Shown: positions 17,164 to 25,284 of the stretch, one piece after another
How the letters are laid out: the number at the start of each line of letters is the position of its first letter
Numbering within the stretch: position 1 is the stretch's first letter
From: Tunturiibacter gelidiferens
GTDB lineage: Bacteria; Acidobacteriota; Terriglobia; Terriglobales; Acidobacteriaceae
Reading direction: 5' to 3'
Assembly: GCF_013410115.1 (NCBI RefSeq)
Contig: NZ_JACCCV010000002.1
Coordinates: 620,001-684,000 of the forward strand
Length of the DNA: 64,000 bases
The notes under the pieces: generated by a model
The model's input: only the letters and a program-made list of their open reading frames with translations
Database searches by the model: none
Told to the model about the DNA's origin: nothing
Program-made: the position numbers and the translations under genes

Positions 17164-18858
17164 ATGACTTCCCCCTTCACCAAAACAGGCAAGACAAGCT
17201 CTTGGCCTCTTCTCGCAAAAAGCTTCGCAGCTCTCTCCCTGACCACCCTCGCCGCCAGCATTCCCGCCAGCGCACAGGACCACGACCGCGACGCTGATAT
17301 TCACTTCTACCCCGGAAATCTCGTCGTCTCTCGCAGCGTCTACGACAACAACCCCAACAACGTAAAGGTAGGCGCGCTCCTCCCGCCAAACTGCGCCAAC
17401 ACCACCGTTCCCTGCGTCGCCGCGACCAACGACGGCACCTTCCCCTTCGTCTTCAACAACGTCCTCGCCGATGGCAGCTTCGGTATCACCTCCAAGGTCT
17501 ATCTCGACCAGATCACCCCCTTCGGCTTCCTCCTCGACAGCCTCGAAGTGCCCAACAGCTCCCAGCGCAACATCCGCTCCGAGAGCAATCAGCTCGTCAC
17601 CAGCTTCAGCTCGAAGTCTGAAGAAGCTCTCAACCTCTCCACCGACGGCAAGCTGCTCACCTTCGTCGACTACGTCGCTCCCGTCAACACCATCGACGTC
17701 TCCAACTCCAACACCCCCGGCGTCATCGATCCCACCAACCCCGTCGGCGTGGCTTACTATCGTGCCGTCGCCACCGTCAACCGCTCCGGCAAATTCACCT
17801 TCACCGAAACCAACGCCTACAGCGGCAACAACGGCCGCGCCGCCATCTTCAACAACACCAACGGCGCCAGCTTCTTCTACACCTCCGGCAACGCCGGCAA
17901 TGGCAGCAACCCCCAGCCCAACGGCGTCATCCTCGGCGCTGGAGCCCAGATCATCGACCCCGCCAATGCACCGGAAAGCTTCCAGAACCCCGGCGCCCCC
18001 ACCCCTGTCGCCAGCTTCTCCGTTACCCTGCTTGGCGATAAGGCCGACAAGATCGGCAAAGACGACAACTTCCGCGGCCTGACCGTCTTCAATAACGTCC
18101 TCTACTTCACCAAAGGCAGCGGCGGCAACGGTGTCAACACCGTCTACTTCGTCGACACCACCGGCACCGCCTGCCCCAACGGCGTAGGCGTCCCCGCCGT
18201 CGGAGCAACGCTCCCCATCTCGCCTCTTGCCTACGACCCAACCAAGCTCCAAACCTCCGGCCTGCCCAGCAACATGTGCATCCTCGCTGGCTTCCCCACC
18301 GCCCTCGCCAAGACCGCCAACCCTCTCGCCTTTCCCTTCGGCATCTGGTTCGCCAATGCTGACACCCTCTACGTAGCCGATGAAGGCGACGGCTTCGCCA
18401 GCGACACCACCCTCTACACCCACGCCGCCGCCCAAACCAGCGCAGGCATCCAGAAGTGGATCTTCAACGCCTCCACCAAGACCTGGAGCCGCGCCTACAC
18501 CCTGCAGACCGGCCTCGAACTCGGCGTCCCCTACACCGTCAACAAGTACCCCACCGGTACCAACTCAGCCACCAGCCTTCCCTGGTCGCCAGCCACCGAC
18601 GGCGTCCGCAATCTCACTGGCAAAATCACTGACGACGGCAAGGTCACCCTCTACGCCATCACCTCCACCGTCAGCGGCAGCGGAGACCAGGGCGCCGATC
18701 CAAACCGCCTCGTAGCCGTCACCGACGATCTATCCAACACCGACGCCGCCAAAGTCGCCAAGGAGAAGTTCACCATCCTCCGTAAAGCCGACTTCGCCGA
18801 GGTCCTCCGTGGCGTCTCCTTCACTCCCGGCACACGGCCAGATCACGATCGCTGGTAG
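17164..18858 (+). CDS. Secreted protein of unknown function, possible beta-propeller
   Basis: A 564-residue exported protein with a Sec signal peptide (residues 1-38, ending ASIPASAQ). The mature part is rich in Asn, Thr, Gly and Ser and has repeated beta-strand patterns, including LVVSRSVYDNN, LSTDGKLLTFVDY, NFRGLTVFNNVLYFTKGSGG, FGIWFANADTLYVADEGDGF and KVTLYAITSTVSGSGDQGADPN. These resemble blades of SMP-30/NHL-like propellers. A short His-Asp stretch (DHDRDADIHF) follows the cleavage site. No catalytic motif is evident. The gene lies 112 bp downstream of pgm and ends at a strong hairpin. Secreted proteins with an ADEGD-type motif recur in acidobacteria (recollection, unchecked). Confidence 0.8.
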   Translation: MTSPFTKTGKTSSWPLLAKSFAALSLTTLAASIPASAQDHDRDADIHFYPGNLVVSRSVYDNNPNNVKVGALLPPNCANTTVPCVAATNDGTFPFVFNNVLADGSFGITSKVYLDQITPFGFLLDSLEVPNSSQRNIRSESNQLVTSFSSKSEEALNLSTDGKLLTFVDYVAPVNTIDVSNSNTPGVIDPTNPVGVAYYRAVATVNRSGKFTFTETNAYSGNNGRAAIFNNTNGASFFYTSGNAGNGSNPQPNGVILGAGAQIIDPANAPESFQNPGAPTPVASFSVTLLGDKADKIGKDDNFRGLTVFNNVLYFTKGSGGNGVNTVYFVDTTGTACPNGVGVPAVGATLPISPLAYDPTKLQTSGLPSNMCILAGFPTALAKTANPLAFPFGIWFANADTLYVADEGDGFASDTTLYTHAAAQTSAGIQKWIFNASTKTWSRAYTLQTGLELGVPYTVNKYPTGTNSATSLPWSPATDGVRNLTGKITDDGKVTLYAITSTVSGSGDQGADPNRLVAVTDDLSNTDAAKVAKEKFTILRKADFAEVLRGVSFTPGTRPDHDRW

Positions 18859-18892
18859 TCGCAGTTCACCCGAAACACCTGTCCACCCACAA

Positions 18893-18929
18893 CGCATCGC
18901 GGCGGAAATTCATCTCCCGCCGCGATGCG
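18893..18929 (+). terminator. Strong hairpin after the secreted-protein gene
   Basis: A perfect 13-bp stem (18893-18905 with 18917-18929) around an 11-base loop lies 34 bp beyond the stop, followed by TTCCGTCTTT. The T-tract is weak, but the position between convergent genes supports a terminator, possibly acting both ways. Confidence 0.8.
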
Positions 18930-19017
18930 TTCCGTCTTTGAGAGCTACGTTTCTTGATTCACCGGTCTATCGGTACGCGCGCTGGCGTCTGTGCCGCCGC
19001 CAGTCCCACTCGAAAGA

Positions 19018-19593
19018 TCAAAAGCTCCGCAAAAGAAGCTCTCTGGCACTCGCCAGCACTTTCTCTCGCATCACGGGCTCTGGCAGCATCCGGGCGATTT
19101 CAATCGCCCCCACCATCGTTGAAAAGATCGAAAAGAAAGCCCGCTCTTTATCGGCAGTCCGCCGGCCAGGCATAAACGGAAGCATTCGGCTCCTGTATTT
19201 CTTCAGTTCCTCAAAGATCCGGGGCTTCATCGCCTTATCCACCCTCGCCATCTCGGGCGCAAGAGCAGGCAAGGGGCATCCGTACTCGACGTGATCGCAA
19301 TATTCCAGGCTCAGGTAGGTCTTTACGATCGCCTTCCACGCCGTCTCGGGTTTGGACTGCTCGCCGACTTGAGCAAGGCGGTCGGCTATCTCCTGGAAAG
19401 CCTCGCTCAGCGATTCCATAAGCAACTCCTCCTTGCTTTCGAAATGCTTGTAAAAGCCTCCATGGGTCAAGCCGGCGTCCCGCATCACAGCTGAAACCGC
19501 GGCGCCGTTAATGCCTTCGGTACGAACGCGCCGCGACGCATCTTTCACAATCTTCTGATGGATTTCAACCTTGTGTTCGGGCCTGTAGCGCAT
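19018..19593 (-). CDS. TetR/AcrR family transcriptional regulator
   Basis: A 191-residue TetR-type repressor. The N-terminal helix-turn-helix is KIVKDASRRVRTEGINGAAVSAVMRDAGLTHGGFYKHFESKEELL, with the family's GLTHGGFYKHF recognition helix (residues 41-51). The rest is a helical ligand-binding domain containing the Cys-Pro pair YGCPLPALAPE, as in the C-terminal domain of several regulators of oxidative or electrophile response. It is divergent from a two-gene unit (small membrane protein and NmrA-like oxidoreductase), which it most likely represses. An inverted repeat, CATAGGAT-N10-ATCCTATG, lies in the 125 bp between them, and another TATAGGAT lies beside its own start. Confidence 0.93.
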   Translation of the reverse strand: MRYRPEHKVEIHQKIVKDASRRVRTEGINGAAVSAVMRDAGLTHGGFYKHFESKEELLMESLSEAFQEIADRLAQVGEQSKPETAWKAIVKTYLSLEYCDHVEYGCPLPALAPEMARVDKAMKPRIFEELKKYRSRMLPFMPGRRTADKERAFFSIFSTMVGAIEIARMLPEPVMREKVLASARELLLRSF

Positions 19594-19675
19594 CGTTCAT
19601 TATAGGATGCTGGCGATCATCTCACGGTGCAATCCGTCAGCCGCCCAGGCCCCATCCAAAGAAAAACTCTGAATC

Positions 19676-19701
19676 CATAGGATGATTAACGTAATCCTAT
19701 G
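19676..19701. promoter_or_regulatory. Candidate TetR operator
   Basis: Perfect inverted repeat CATAGGAT-N10-ATCCTATG, centred about 30 bp before the ATG of the membrane-protein gene. A further half-site, TATAGGAT, lies at 19601-19608 next to the TetR start. A dyad of this size between a TetR gene and its divergent partner is the usual arrangement for autoregulation. Confidence 0.7.
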
Positions 19702-19718
19702 CGTACAGGAGGCCTCAA

Positions 19719-20243
19719 ATGTCGCCACAAACGCTCTTCGAAACCCATCTCGTTTTAGGTTATGTCGCGTGCCTGCTTTGCTTCAGCGTGTATGTTCTGC
19801 CCCGGCTCAGGTCGATGGAACGGGTTGAAGCGCAACGCGTCATCGCCACTGTGCACAGCTTCCGCTTCTTCGGGCTCGTCTTTATTCTCCCAGGCGTTGT
19901 CGGCCCCAATCTGCCGGCTGGCTTCGCCAACTTCGCCGCTTACGGCGACTTTGCAGCCGGAGTCCTCGCCCTGTTGGCTCTTCTTACGGTAAGGGTCCGT
20001 CCGCTCTTTTGGTTCTTCGTCGTCGCCTTCAATCTCGTGGGAACAGTCGACATCCTCATCGACTACTATCACGCGGTCAGGCTCGGTCTTCCTGTGGTGG
20101 CCGGGCAGTTGGGTGCCGCATACGCGATCCCGATCCTCTATGTGCCTTTGCTGATGATCACGCACGTTGTCGCTCTCTATTGGCTGGTGCGTCCGCACCC
20201 CAGGGCCGCCTCTGTCCTCATCGGCGATGCGACCGCATCCTGA
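19719..20243 (+). CDS. Small multi-pass membrane protein
   Basis: A 174-residue protein with about five hydrophobic segments: LVLGYVACLLCFSVYVLP, FFGLVFILPGVVGP, FAAGVLALLALLTV, LFWFFVVAFNLVGTVDILIDYYHAV and ILYVPLLMITHVVALYWLV. I do not recognise a named family. Similar small membrane proteins are often found beside TetR and NmrA-type genes. The ATG at 19719 follows AGGAGGCC about 10 bases upstream, a good ribosome site. It is probably cotranscribed with the NmrA-like gene 69 bp downstream and controlled by the divergent TetR. Confidence 0.75.
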   Translation: MSPQTLFETHLVLGYVACLLCFSVYVLPRLRSMERVEAQRVIATVHSFRFFGLVFILPGVVGPNLPAGFANFAAYGDFAAGVLALLALLTVRVRPLFWFFVVAFNLVGTVDILIDYYHAVRLGLPVVAGQLGAAYAIPILYVPLLMITHVVALYWLVRPHPRAASVLIGDATAS

Positions 20244-20312
20244 TTCATATCAACTCCGCACCAATCGTTTTCTAAGAAACCTCACGACCACATGTCACGA
20301 AGGAGAAGAACA

Positions 20313-21248
20313 ATGTCTAAACCTATCCTTGTCACGGGTGCGTCTGGCGGATCCCAGGGCTCCACAGGACGCCGAATAACAGCTCTTCTGCTCGAAAAGG
20401 GTATTCCGGTTCGTGCCTTCGTCCATAAGCTGGATGCAAGGTCCGATGCTCTCGCTGCACTCGGTGCGGAAGTTGTGCAAGGGGATCTGTTGGACCCAGA
20501 CTCCGTCCGCGCTGCTCTCAAAGGGATAAAACGGGCTTACTTTACCTACCCCGTAACGGATGGGCTGCTGGAGGCTACAACGATCTTTGCTACCGCCGCA
20601 CGCGAAGCGGAGACCGAGTTCGTCGTCAACAATTCGCAACTCCAGGGCGCGCGCAAAGCACCGAGCTTTCGCAATATGCAACATGGATTGGCAGATCGCA
20701 TCTTCGATTGGGCAGAGGTGGGAGCGGTTCATCTGAATGCGCCGCCGTACTTTGAAAACGTGCGCGCGCTGGTGAGAAAGAGTGTCGCCGAACAGAGCGC
20801 GGTGTTTCTGCCATGGGGCGACGGGAGCGCCACAATTTCCCTGGTAGGCGCAGAGGACGTGTCTCGTGTGGCGGCCACGCTGCTGGCTCATTCAGAGACG
20901 CCTTCCGCCAGCTCGTATGATCTGGTCGCTGCAACACCCACAGTGAAGCAGATATTCGACACACTGAGCGCCGTACTTCAGCGCCCGATACGGTATGTCA
21001 GCATCACGGATGAGCAGTGGACCGACGCCATGAGAGATCATATTAATTCTCACGCGCTCGATCATCTGTCCCATCTCTGGCGATACTTTCGATCGACCGA
21101 AGGACGAACTGAAGAGGCTCGCAAAGTTACCGATACAATTCGCACCGTCACGGGAAGCCGCGCGCAGACTCTGGAGGACTTCTTCAAAGTCAACGCAGCA
21201 GAATTCGGAAGTGTTCCTGAATTTCTCAGAGCAGCCCAAAACATCTAA
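20313..21248 (+). CDS. NmrA-like NAD(P)-binding oxidoreductase or sensor
   Basis: A 311-residue Rossmann-fold protein of the atypical short-chain dehydrogenase/NmrA type. The nucleotide loop is LVTGASGGSQGSTGRRI (residues 6-22), and the core contains LGAEVVQGDLLDPDSVRAALKGI and YFTYPVTDGL. The loop is longer than the usual GxxGxxG. It resembles QOR2-like quinone reductases and NmrA redox sensors, and it lacks a clear YxxxK catalytic pair. The start ATG at 20313 has GAAGGAG upstream; an upstream ATG at 20292 adds only seven residues (MSRRRRT) in front of the ribosome site. It forms a likely TetR-controlled unit with the preceding membrane protein, perhaps a redox or electrophile response (inference). 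Confidence 0.85.
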   Translation: MSKPILVTGASGGSQGSTGRRITALLLEKGIPVRAFVHKLDARSDALAALGAEVVQGDLLDPDSVRAALKGIKRAYFTYPVTDGLLEATTIFATAAREAETEFVVNNSQLQGARKAPSFRNMQHGLADRIFDWAEVGAVHLNAPPYFENVRALVRKSVAEQSAVFLPWGDGSATISLVGAEDVSRVAATLLAHSETPSASSYDLVAATPTVKQIFDTLSAVLQRPIRYVSITDEQWTDAMRDHINSHALDHLSHLWRYFRSTEGRTEEARKVTDTIRTVTGSRAQTLEDFFKVNAAEFGSVPEFLRAAQNI

Positions 21249-21304
21249 CAGCTCTCAAAAAGTTTTGCACAGCCTCGCAGCTAACCAGCCGAAATAGCCG
21301 GCCA

Positions 21305-21352
21305 CTTCTCTCTTACCTGATGCGTCTAACCTCGCAGGCAAGAGAGAAGGAG
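21305..21352 (+). promoter_or_regulatory. Leader hairpin covering part of the ribosome-binding site of the HPF-like gene
   Basis: CTTCTCTCTTACCTG (21305-21319) pairs with CAGGCAAGAGAGAAG (21335-21349) with a single mismatch in 15 positions. The Shine-Dalgarno AAGGAG occupies 21347-21352, so its first three bases lie in the 3' arm. When folded, the structure should limit ribosome access to the ATG at 21361. Confidence 0.65.
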
Positions 21353-21360
21353 TTTAACGA

Positions 21361-21741
21361 ATGCAGATTCAGATCAGCAGCGATAAAAACATCTCCATGC
21401 ACAACAAACTCTCCAACTTGATCGAATCAGATCTTCACCGCATCCTGAACCGATTTAAACACCAGCTAACTCGTGTTGAGGTCCATCTCAGCGACGAAAA
21501 CGGAGACAAGTCCGGAGCGCAGGACAAACGCTGCCGCCTCGAAGTCCGTCACAAACATCACCAGGCACTCGCCGTCACCAACGACTCCTCCGACATCCCA
21601 ACCGCAGTCACCGGTGCCGCTGCCAAGATGCAACGACTCCTCGTAAGCACCTTCGGTCGCATCGAAGACAAAAACCGTGCCCTCACCACGAGAGCAAGCG
21701 GCCAGGGTCAAAACCTGGTCCTCAAACCCGAAGCCATCTAA
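21361..21741 (+). CDS. Ribosome hibernation promoting factor/RaiA-like protein (short form)
   Basis: A 126-residue protein of the HPF/RaiA (sigma-54 modulation) fold: MQIQISSDKNISMHNKLSNLIESDLHRILNRF, then RVEVHLSDENGDKSG, then CRLEVRHKHHQALAVTNDSSDIPTAVTGAAAKMQRLL. This matches the family's beta-alpha-beta-beta-beta-alpha plan. Such proteins bind the 30S decoding centre in stationary phase and inactivate ribosomes. It lacks the C-terminal dimerisation domain of long HPF, so it is the short type. The residues are divergent from E. coli HPF, so its exact effect (70S inactivation or 100S formation) is open. A 15-base-pair hairpin overlaps its ribosome site, and a GC-rich hairpin follows the stop. 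Confidence 0.85.
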   Translation: MQIQISSDKNISMHNKLSNLIESDLHRILNRFKHQLTRVEVHLSDENGDKSGAQDKRCRLEVRHKHHQALAVTNDSSDIPTAVTGAAAKMQRLLVSTFGRIEDKNRALTTRASGQGQNLVLKPEAI

Positions 21742-21748
21742 GAAGACC

Positions 21749-21775
21749 TCCGCAGGGGGAGCCACCCCCTGCGGA
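21749..21775 (+). terminator. GC-rich hairpin after the HPF-like gene
   Basis: TCCGCAGGGGG (21749-21759) pairs perfectly with CCCCCTGCGGA (21765-21775), with loop AGCCA. It lies 7 bp after the stop. There is no T-run, so it may stabilise the 3' end rather than terminate alone. Confidence 0.65.
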
Positions 21776-21896
21776 ACCGCCACGACTCGCCCCCGAAGAC
21801 AAGTCGACTCGACCGAACCAACGGAATCCACCCCTACGTTCGAACCTTCCAGCCCAATCACAACCGTCGCATCCCTTTCCTCAAAGCGCCCCACTC

Positions 21897-22166
21897 AAAA
21901 ACCTGTCAAGCCCTCAGACCTCACATCTCCTTGCCAGACAAGGACTTTCGCGTGGCGCATTAGTTTCCACCAACAAGCTAAAATAGAAGCAGGCCAGTAA
22001 AGAGCCCCAGGACATAAGCCGGGGCTCTACACTGTGGCTATCACATTGATTCTAAGTATTTTGTGCACAAGTCTTTCTTTTGCAATATTTTGCAGACATT
22101 ATCCCTCCGCAAACCCTTGATAAAAATAGACTTGCGTGCAGGATACCCCGGGGGGAGGGGGGCCCC
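21897..22166 (+). repeat. Two-copy intergenic element, copy 1
   Basis: Starts AAAACCTGTCAAGCCC; CGTGGCGCATTAGTTTCCACC follows, its GTGGCG exactly 51 bases after ACCTGTC, then GCTAAAATAGA. A hairpin, AGAGCCCC/GGGGCTCT (22001-22028), follows. The element ends in a G-rich palindrome near 22142-22166 (CCCCGGGGGGAGGGGGGCCCC). Copy 2 at 41768-42046 keeps the same order and the same 51-base spacing. It occupies most of the 483 bp between the HPF-like and lyase genes; I see no coding frame in it. Confidence 0.7.
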
Positions 22167-22224
22167 GCGACGCCTTCATCGCAAACCTCGTGGTACCCTT
22201 GCCGCCGAAGAGGCTTCAAACACC

Positions 22225-23571
22225 ATGGCCGTCACCCGCCGCACCTTCTGCTCCCAAGCCGCCACCCTCCTCCTCTCCCCCAGTCTCCTCCGCGCCCGGA
22301 CCCAAAGCACCCAGACCCAAAGCTCTCAGAACCCGAGCTCTCAGACCCAGCCCAAACCCACCGCCCGCCCCGACGTAGCCACCATCGACCACGACCGCAT
22401 CCTCGCCCAGGCCAACCGCTACCTCACCCAGCCTCCCGTCCCCCTCACCACCCTCCCCTCCCCCCGCAACCCCAGCACCCCAAACGACTTCTACTCCGAA
22501 CCCGAAGACTACTTCCCCGACCCCGCCAACCCCAACGCGCCCTGGATCCAACACGCGGACGGCACCCCCAATCCTGACGCCTTCACCTCCCACCGCGACG
22601 CCCTGCTCAACCTCAGCCTCTACGTCCCCGCCCTCGCCGCCGCCTTCCTCTTAACCAGCGACCCACGCTACGCCCAGCAAGCCGCCGCCCACCTCCGAGC
22701 CTGGTTCATCAACCCCGCCACCCGGATGACCCCAAGCCTCCAGTACGCTCAGACCATTCCCCCCTCAAAAAGCGGACGCCTCGAAGGCGTAGTCGAAGTA
22801 GTCCACCTCGCCGAGGTTGTCCAATCCCTCCCCTTCCTCATCAGCTCCGAGGCCTTCACTTCTGAAGAACTCACCGCCCTCACCAAGTGGTTCACCGACT
22901 ACTTCGACTGGCTCAACACCTCACGCCTCGCCGGCCTCGCCCGGGACAACAAGAGCCACCACGGAACCTCCTGGCTCCTTCAAGCCTCCGCCATCGCTCG
23001 CCTCACCGAGCTAACCGACGACCGCCCCCTTACCACCCTCCGCCACCAGTACAAGACCTCCACCCTCCGCGCCCAGATCGTCGCCGACGGCACCTTCCCC
23101 CACGAACTCACCACCCCAAACCCTTACCGCAACACTCTCTTCAACCTGGACATGCTCACCGCCATCTGCCTCCTCCTCTCCACCCGCTTCGAGAGCGTCT
23201 GGGAGTATGAGCTACAAGACGGCCCCGGCATGCACACCGTCATCGCCCGCCTCTACCCCTACCTCGTCAACCGTGGCACATGGCCCTACCGTGCTGACGC
23301 AGCCTACTTCACGGCCCTCCCCATCCGGCCGCCCAGCCTCCTCTTCGCCGCCCGCGCCTACGACCGCCCCGAGTACGCCGCCCTCTGGAAGACGCTGTCC
23401 CCCGACCCGCCCAACATGGAGCTGCAGCGCACCTTCCCCATCCGCCAGCCCCTCCTCTGGGTCACCCGCCCAAAGCCCTGGCTACCCACCGACACCCCCC
23501 AACAAACTAAGCCTTCTGCTTCAAACGAAACGCCCGCACAATCTCCAGATACTTCCGCGCAATCTCGGTGA
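22225..23571 (+). CDS. Alginate lyase-family (PL5-like, alpha/alpha fold) secreted protein
   Basis: A 448-residue exported protein matching the alginate_lyase (PF05426-type) pattern. It has a Tat-like leader MAVTRRTFCSQAATLLLSPS, then DFYSEPEDYFPDPANPNAPW, FLLTSDPRYAQQAAAHLRAWFINPATRM, ARDNKSHHGTSWLLQASAIA (the Asn-His-His segment expected at the active site) and FPHELTTPNPYRNTLFNL. Such enzymes cleave uronate polymers by beta-elimination, giving the 4,5-unsaturated ends that feed KduI/KduD. The true substrate may not be alginate. The ATG at 22225 is chosen for the leader. Its last 65 bases overlap the 3' end of the convergent eda gene and encode a tail rich in Ser, Gln and Pro. Confidence 0.83.
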   Translation: MAVTRRTFCSQAATLLLSPSLLRARTQSTQTQSSQNPSSQTQPKPTARPDVATIDHDRILAQANRYLTQPPVPLTTLPSPRNPSTPNDFYSEPEDYFPDPANPNAPWIQHADGTPNPDAFTSHRDALLNLSLYVPALAAAFLLTSDPRYAQQAAAHLRAWFINPATRMTPSLQYAQTIPPSKSGRLEGVVEVVHLAEVVQSLPFLISSEAFTSEELTALTKWFTDYFDWLNTSRLAGLARDNKSHHGTSWLLQASAIARLTELTDDRPLTTLRHQYKTSTLRAQIVADGTFPHELTTPNPYRNTLFNLDMLTAICLLLSTRFESVWEYELQDGPGMHTVIARLYPYLVNRGTWPYRADAAYFTALPIRPPSLLFAARAYDRPEYAALWKTLSPDPPNMELQRTFPIRQPLLWVTRPKPWLPTDTPQQTKPSASNETPAQSPDTSAQSR

Positions 23572-24163
23572 TCACCTCTGGCCTTCCATCCGCAATCATC
23601 TTCGCCGACACCAGATCCGAGCCCACACCAAGCGCAAACGCACCAGCCTCCAGAAACTCCGCAGCCGTCCCCAACATCACGCCGCCCGTAGGAATCATCT
23701 CGATATGTGGCAATGGCCCCTTGAGCGAAGTAAGATACTTCGGTCCACCCATCGCACCCGCCGGAAACACCTTCACTACATCCGCCCCCGCTTGCCACGC
23801 AGTCACAATCTCAGTCGGAGTCAGCGCTCCCGGCAGCACCGCCACCGAATACCGATGACACATCTCGATCGTCGCCACATTCAACGCCGGACTCACCACA
23901 AACTGTGCCCCCTCCAGGATGCACATCCGCGCCGTCTCCGCATCCAGCACCGTCCCCGCCCCAATCAGGATCTCCGGCCGCTGCTCCGCCAACCGACGCA
24001 TCACCTCGATCGCCCCCGGCACCGTCATCGTCACCTCAAGCACCGTCACCCCACCCGCGGCAATCGCATCAGCCAGCGCCAGCGCCTGGTCGACCGAATC
24101 CGCCCGCAGCACCGGCACCAGCCCAATCTCCCGCAACTCCCGCAGTACCGCAGTCTTCTCCAT
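23507..24163 (-). CDS. eda: 2-keto-3-deoxy-6-phosphogluconate aldolase
   Basis: KDPG aldolase splits 2-keto-3-deoxy-6-phosphogluconate into pyruvate and glyceraldehyde-3-phosphate, the last step of uronate degradation and of the Entner-Doudoroff route. The 218-residue class I aldolase has VPVLRADSVDQAL, VLEVTMTVPGA (catalytic Glu43), GAGTVLD, FVVSPALN and VVKVFPAGAMGGPKYL (Schiff-base Lys131), and it matches the usual family length. The ATG at 24163 has AAGGAG upstream. It is the last gene of the minus-strand set cupin-kduI-kdgK-eda, 20 bp after kdgK. Its 3' end overlaps the lyase gene by 65 bp. Confidence 0.95.
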   Translation of the reverse strand: MEKTAVLRELREIGLVPVLRADSVDQALALADAIAAGGVTVLEVTMTVPGAIEVMRRLAEQRPEILIGAGTVLDAETARMCILEGAQFVVSPALNVATIEMCHRYSVAVLPGALTPTEIVTAWQAGADVVKVFPAGAMGGPKYLTSLKGPLPHIEMIPTGGVMLGTAAEFLEAGAFALGVGSDLVSAKMIADGRPEVITEIARKYLEIVRAFRLKQKA

Positions 24164-24183
24164 AAATCTCCTTGATCTCAACT

Positions 24184-25284
24184 CTACCGCTGCACTCCCG
24201 CCGCCCCACCCGCCATCAACCGCTCCACCTCACTCAGCGTCGCCATCGAACTGTCTCCTGGAGTCGTCATCGCCAGAGCCCCATGCGCCACTCCGCAATC
24301 GAGAGCCCACTGCATTCCCTTCGCATCCAACAACCCGTAAATCAAACCTGCAGCAAAGGAATCCCCACCCCCAACACGGTCGAATACCTCAAGATCATCA
24401 AATCGAATACTCTCGTAAACTTTTCCCTCGGCATAACCAAAAGCCGCCCAGTCATTCCGGTTCGCGGTCTTTGGCCTCCGCGTAGTTGTCGCAATCACCT
24501 TGATATTCCTAAACTCGCCGCACACCCGCGCCGCCATCTCTCCATAGCTCTCAAAGCTATGCCACGGCGCGCCTTGGGAAGATTCGCCAAGCACCGCCGC
24601 CAAATCTCCCTCATGCCCAAACATCACATCCACAAACGGAGCGAGCAAACGATTCACATCGCTCGCCCCCTCCCGCCCACCGGCACTCTTCCAGAGCGAA
24701 GGCCGATAGTTACAGTCATACGACACAACCACCCCATGCCCCTTCGCCGCCACCATCGCCTCTCGAGCAACCGCCGGAGCCTCCGCCGACAACGCACACA
24801 TCACGCCACCCGTATGAAACCAGCGCACGCCTTCTCCGCCAAAGATCGCATCCCAATCCACCTGCCCAACCTTCATCTGAGAGATCGGCGTATGTCCTCG
24901 ATCCATCATCCCCATCGCACCACGCAATCCAAATCCACGCTCTAAAAAGTAGATCCCATTGCGCGCCTCTCGCCCAACCCCGTCATACTCCATCCAGCGG
25001 AGATGTGACAGATCGACGCCGCCCTGCAGCATCAGATCCTCCAGCAGTCGGCCCACCGGATTATCCGCAAGCGCCGTCACAATCGACGTCCGTTTCCCAA
25101 AGCATCGACGCAACCCCCGAGCAACGTTGTACTCGCCGCCACCCTCCCACACGCGAAAGTTTCGCGCTCCCGCAATCCGCTCTTCGCCCGGATCAAATCG
25201 CAGCATCACTTCGCCGAGACTCAACAGGTCCCATCTGCATTCACTCGCTATACGAATCGTCAAACCGGCCGAGGTATCACTCAT
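24184..25284 (-). CDS. kdgK: 2-keto-3-deoxygluconate kinase (PfkB family)
   Basis: A 366-residue PfkB sugar kinase. It has the N-terminal LLSLGEVMLRFDPGEERI, the substrate block GGGEYNVARGLRRCFG, and the catalytic DRVGGGDSFAAGLIYG with base Asp308 and the anion-hole Gly run. The usual GAGD reads GGGD here. Phosphorylation of 2-keto-3-deoxygluconate is inferred from position: its ATG overlaps the kduI stop in an ATGA, and eda follows 20 bp later, giving the order KduI-KdgK-Eda. At 366 residues it is somewhat longer than the typical 310-340. Sugar specificity is assigned from context. Confidence 0.9.
   Translation of the reverse strand: MSDTSAGLTIRIASECRWDLLSLGEVMLRFDPGEERIAGARNFRVWEGGGEYNVARGLRRCFGKRTSIVTALADNPVGRLLEDLMLQGGVDLSHLRWMEYDGVGREARNGIYFLERGFGLRGAMGMMDRGHTPISQMKVGQVDWDAIFGGEGVRWFHTGGVMCALSAEAPAVAREAMVAAKGHGVVVSYDCNYRPSLWKSAGGREGASDVNRLLAPFVDVMFGHEGDLAAVLGESSQGAPWHSFESYGEMAARVCGEFRNIKVIATTTRRPKTANRNDWAAFGYAEGKVYESIRFDDLEVFDRVGGGDSFAAGLIYGLLDAKGMQWALDCGVAHGALAMTTPGDSSMATLSEVERLMAGGAAGVQR

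Noticed and set aside
17128-18435. Long minus-strand open frame opposite the secreted-protein gene
   Set aside because: It is a Gly/Val/Glu-rich mirror of a C-rich third-position gene and has no domain, signal or ribosome site. The plus-strand gene has a signal peptide and terminator.
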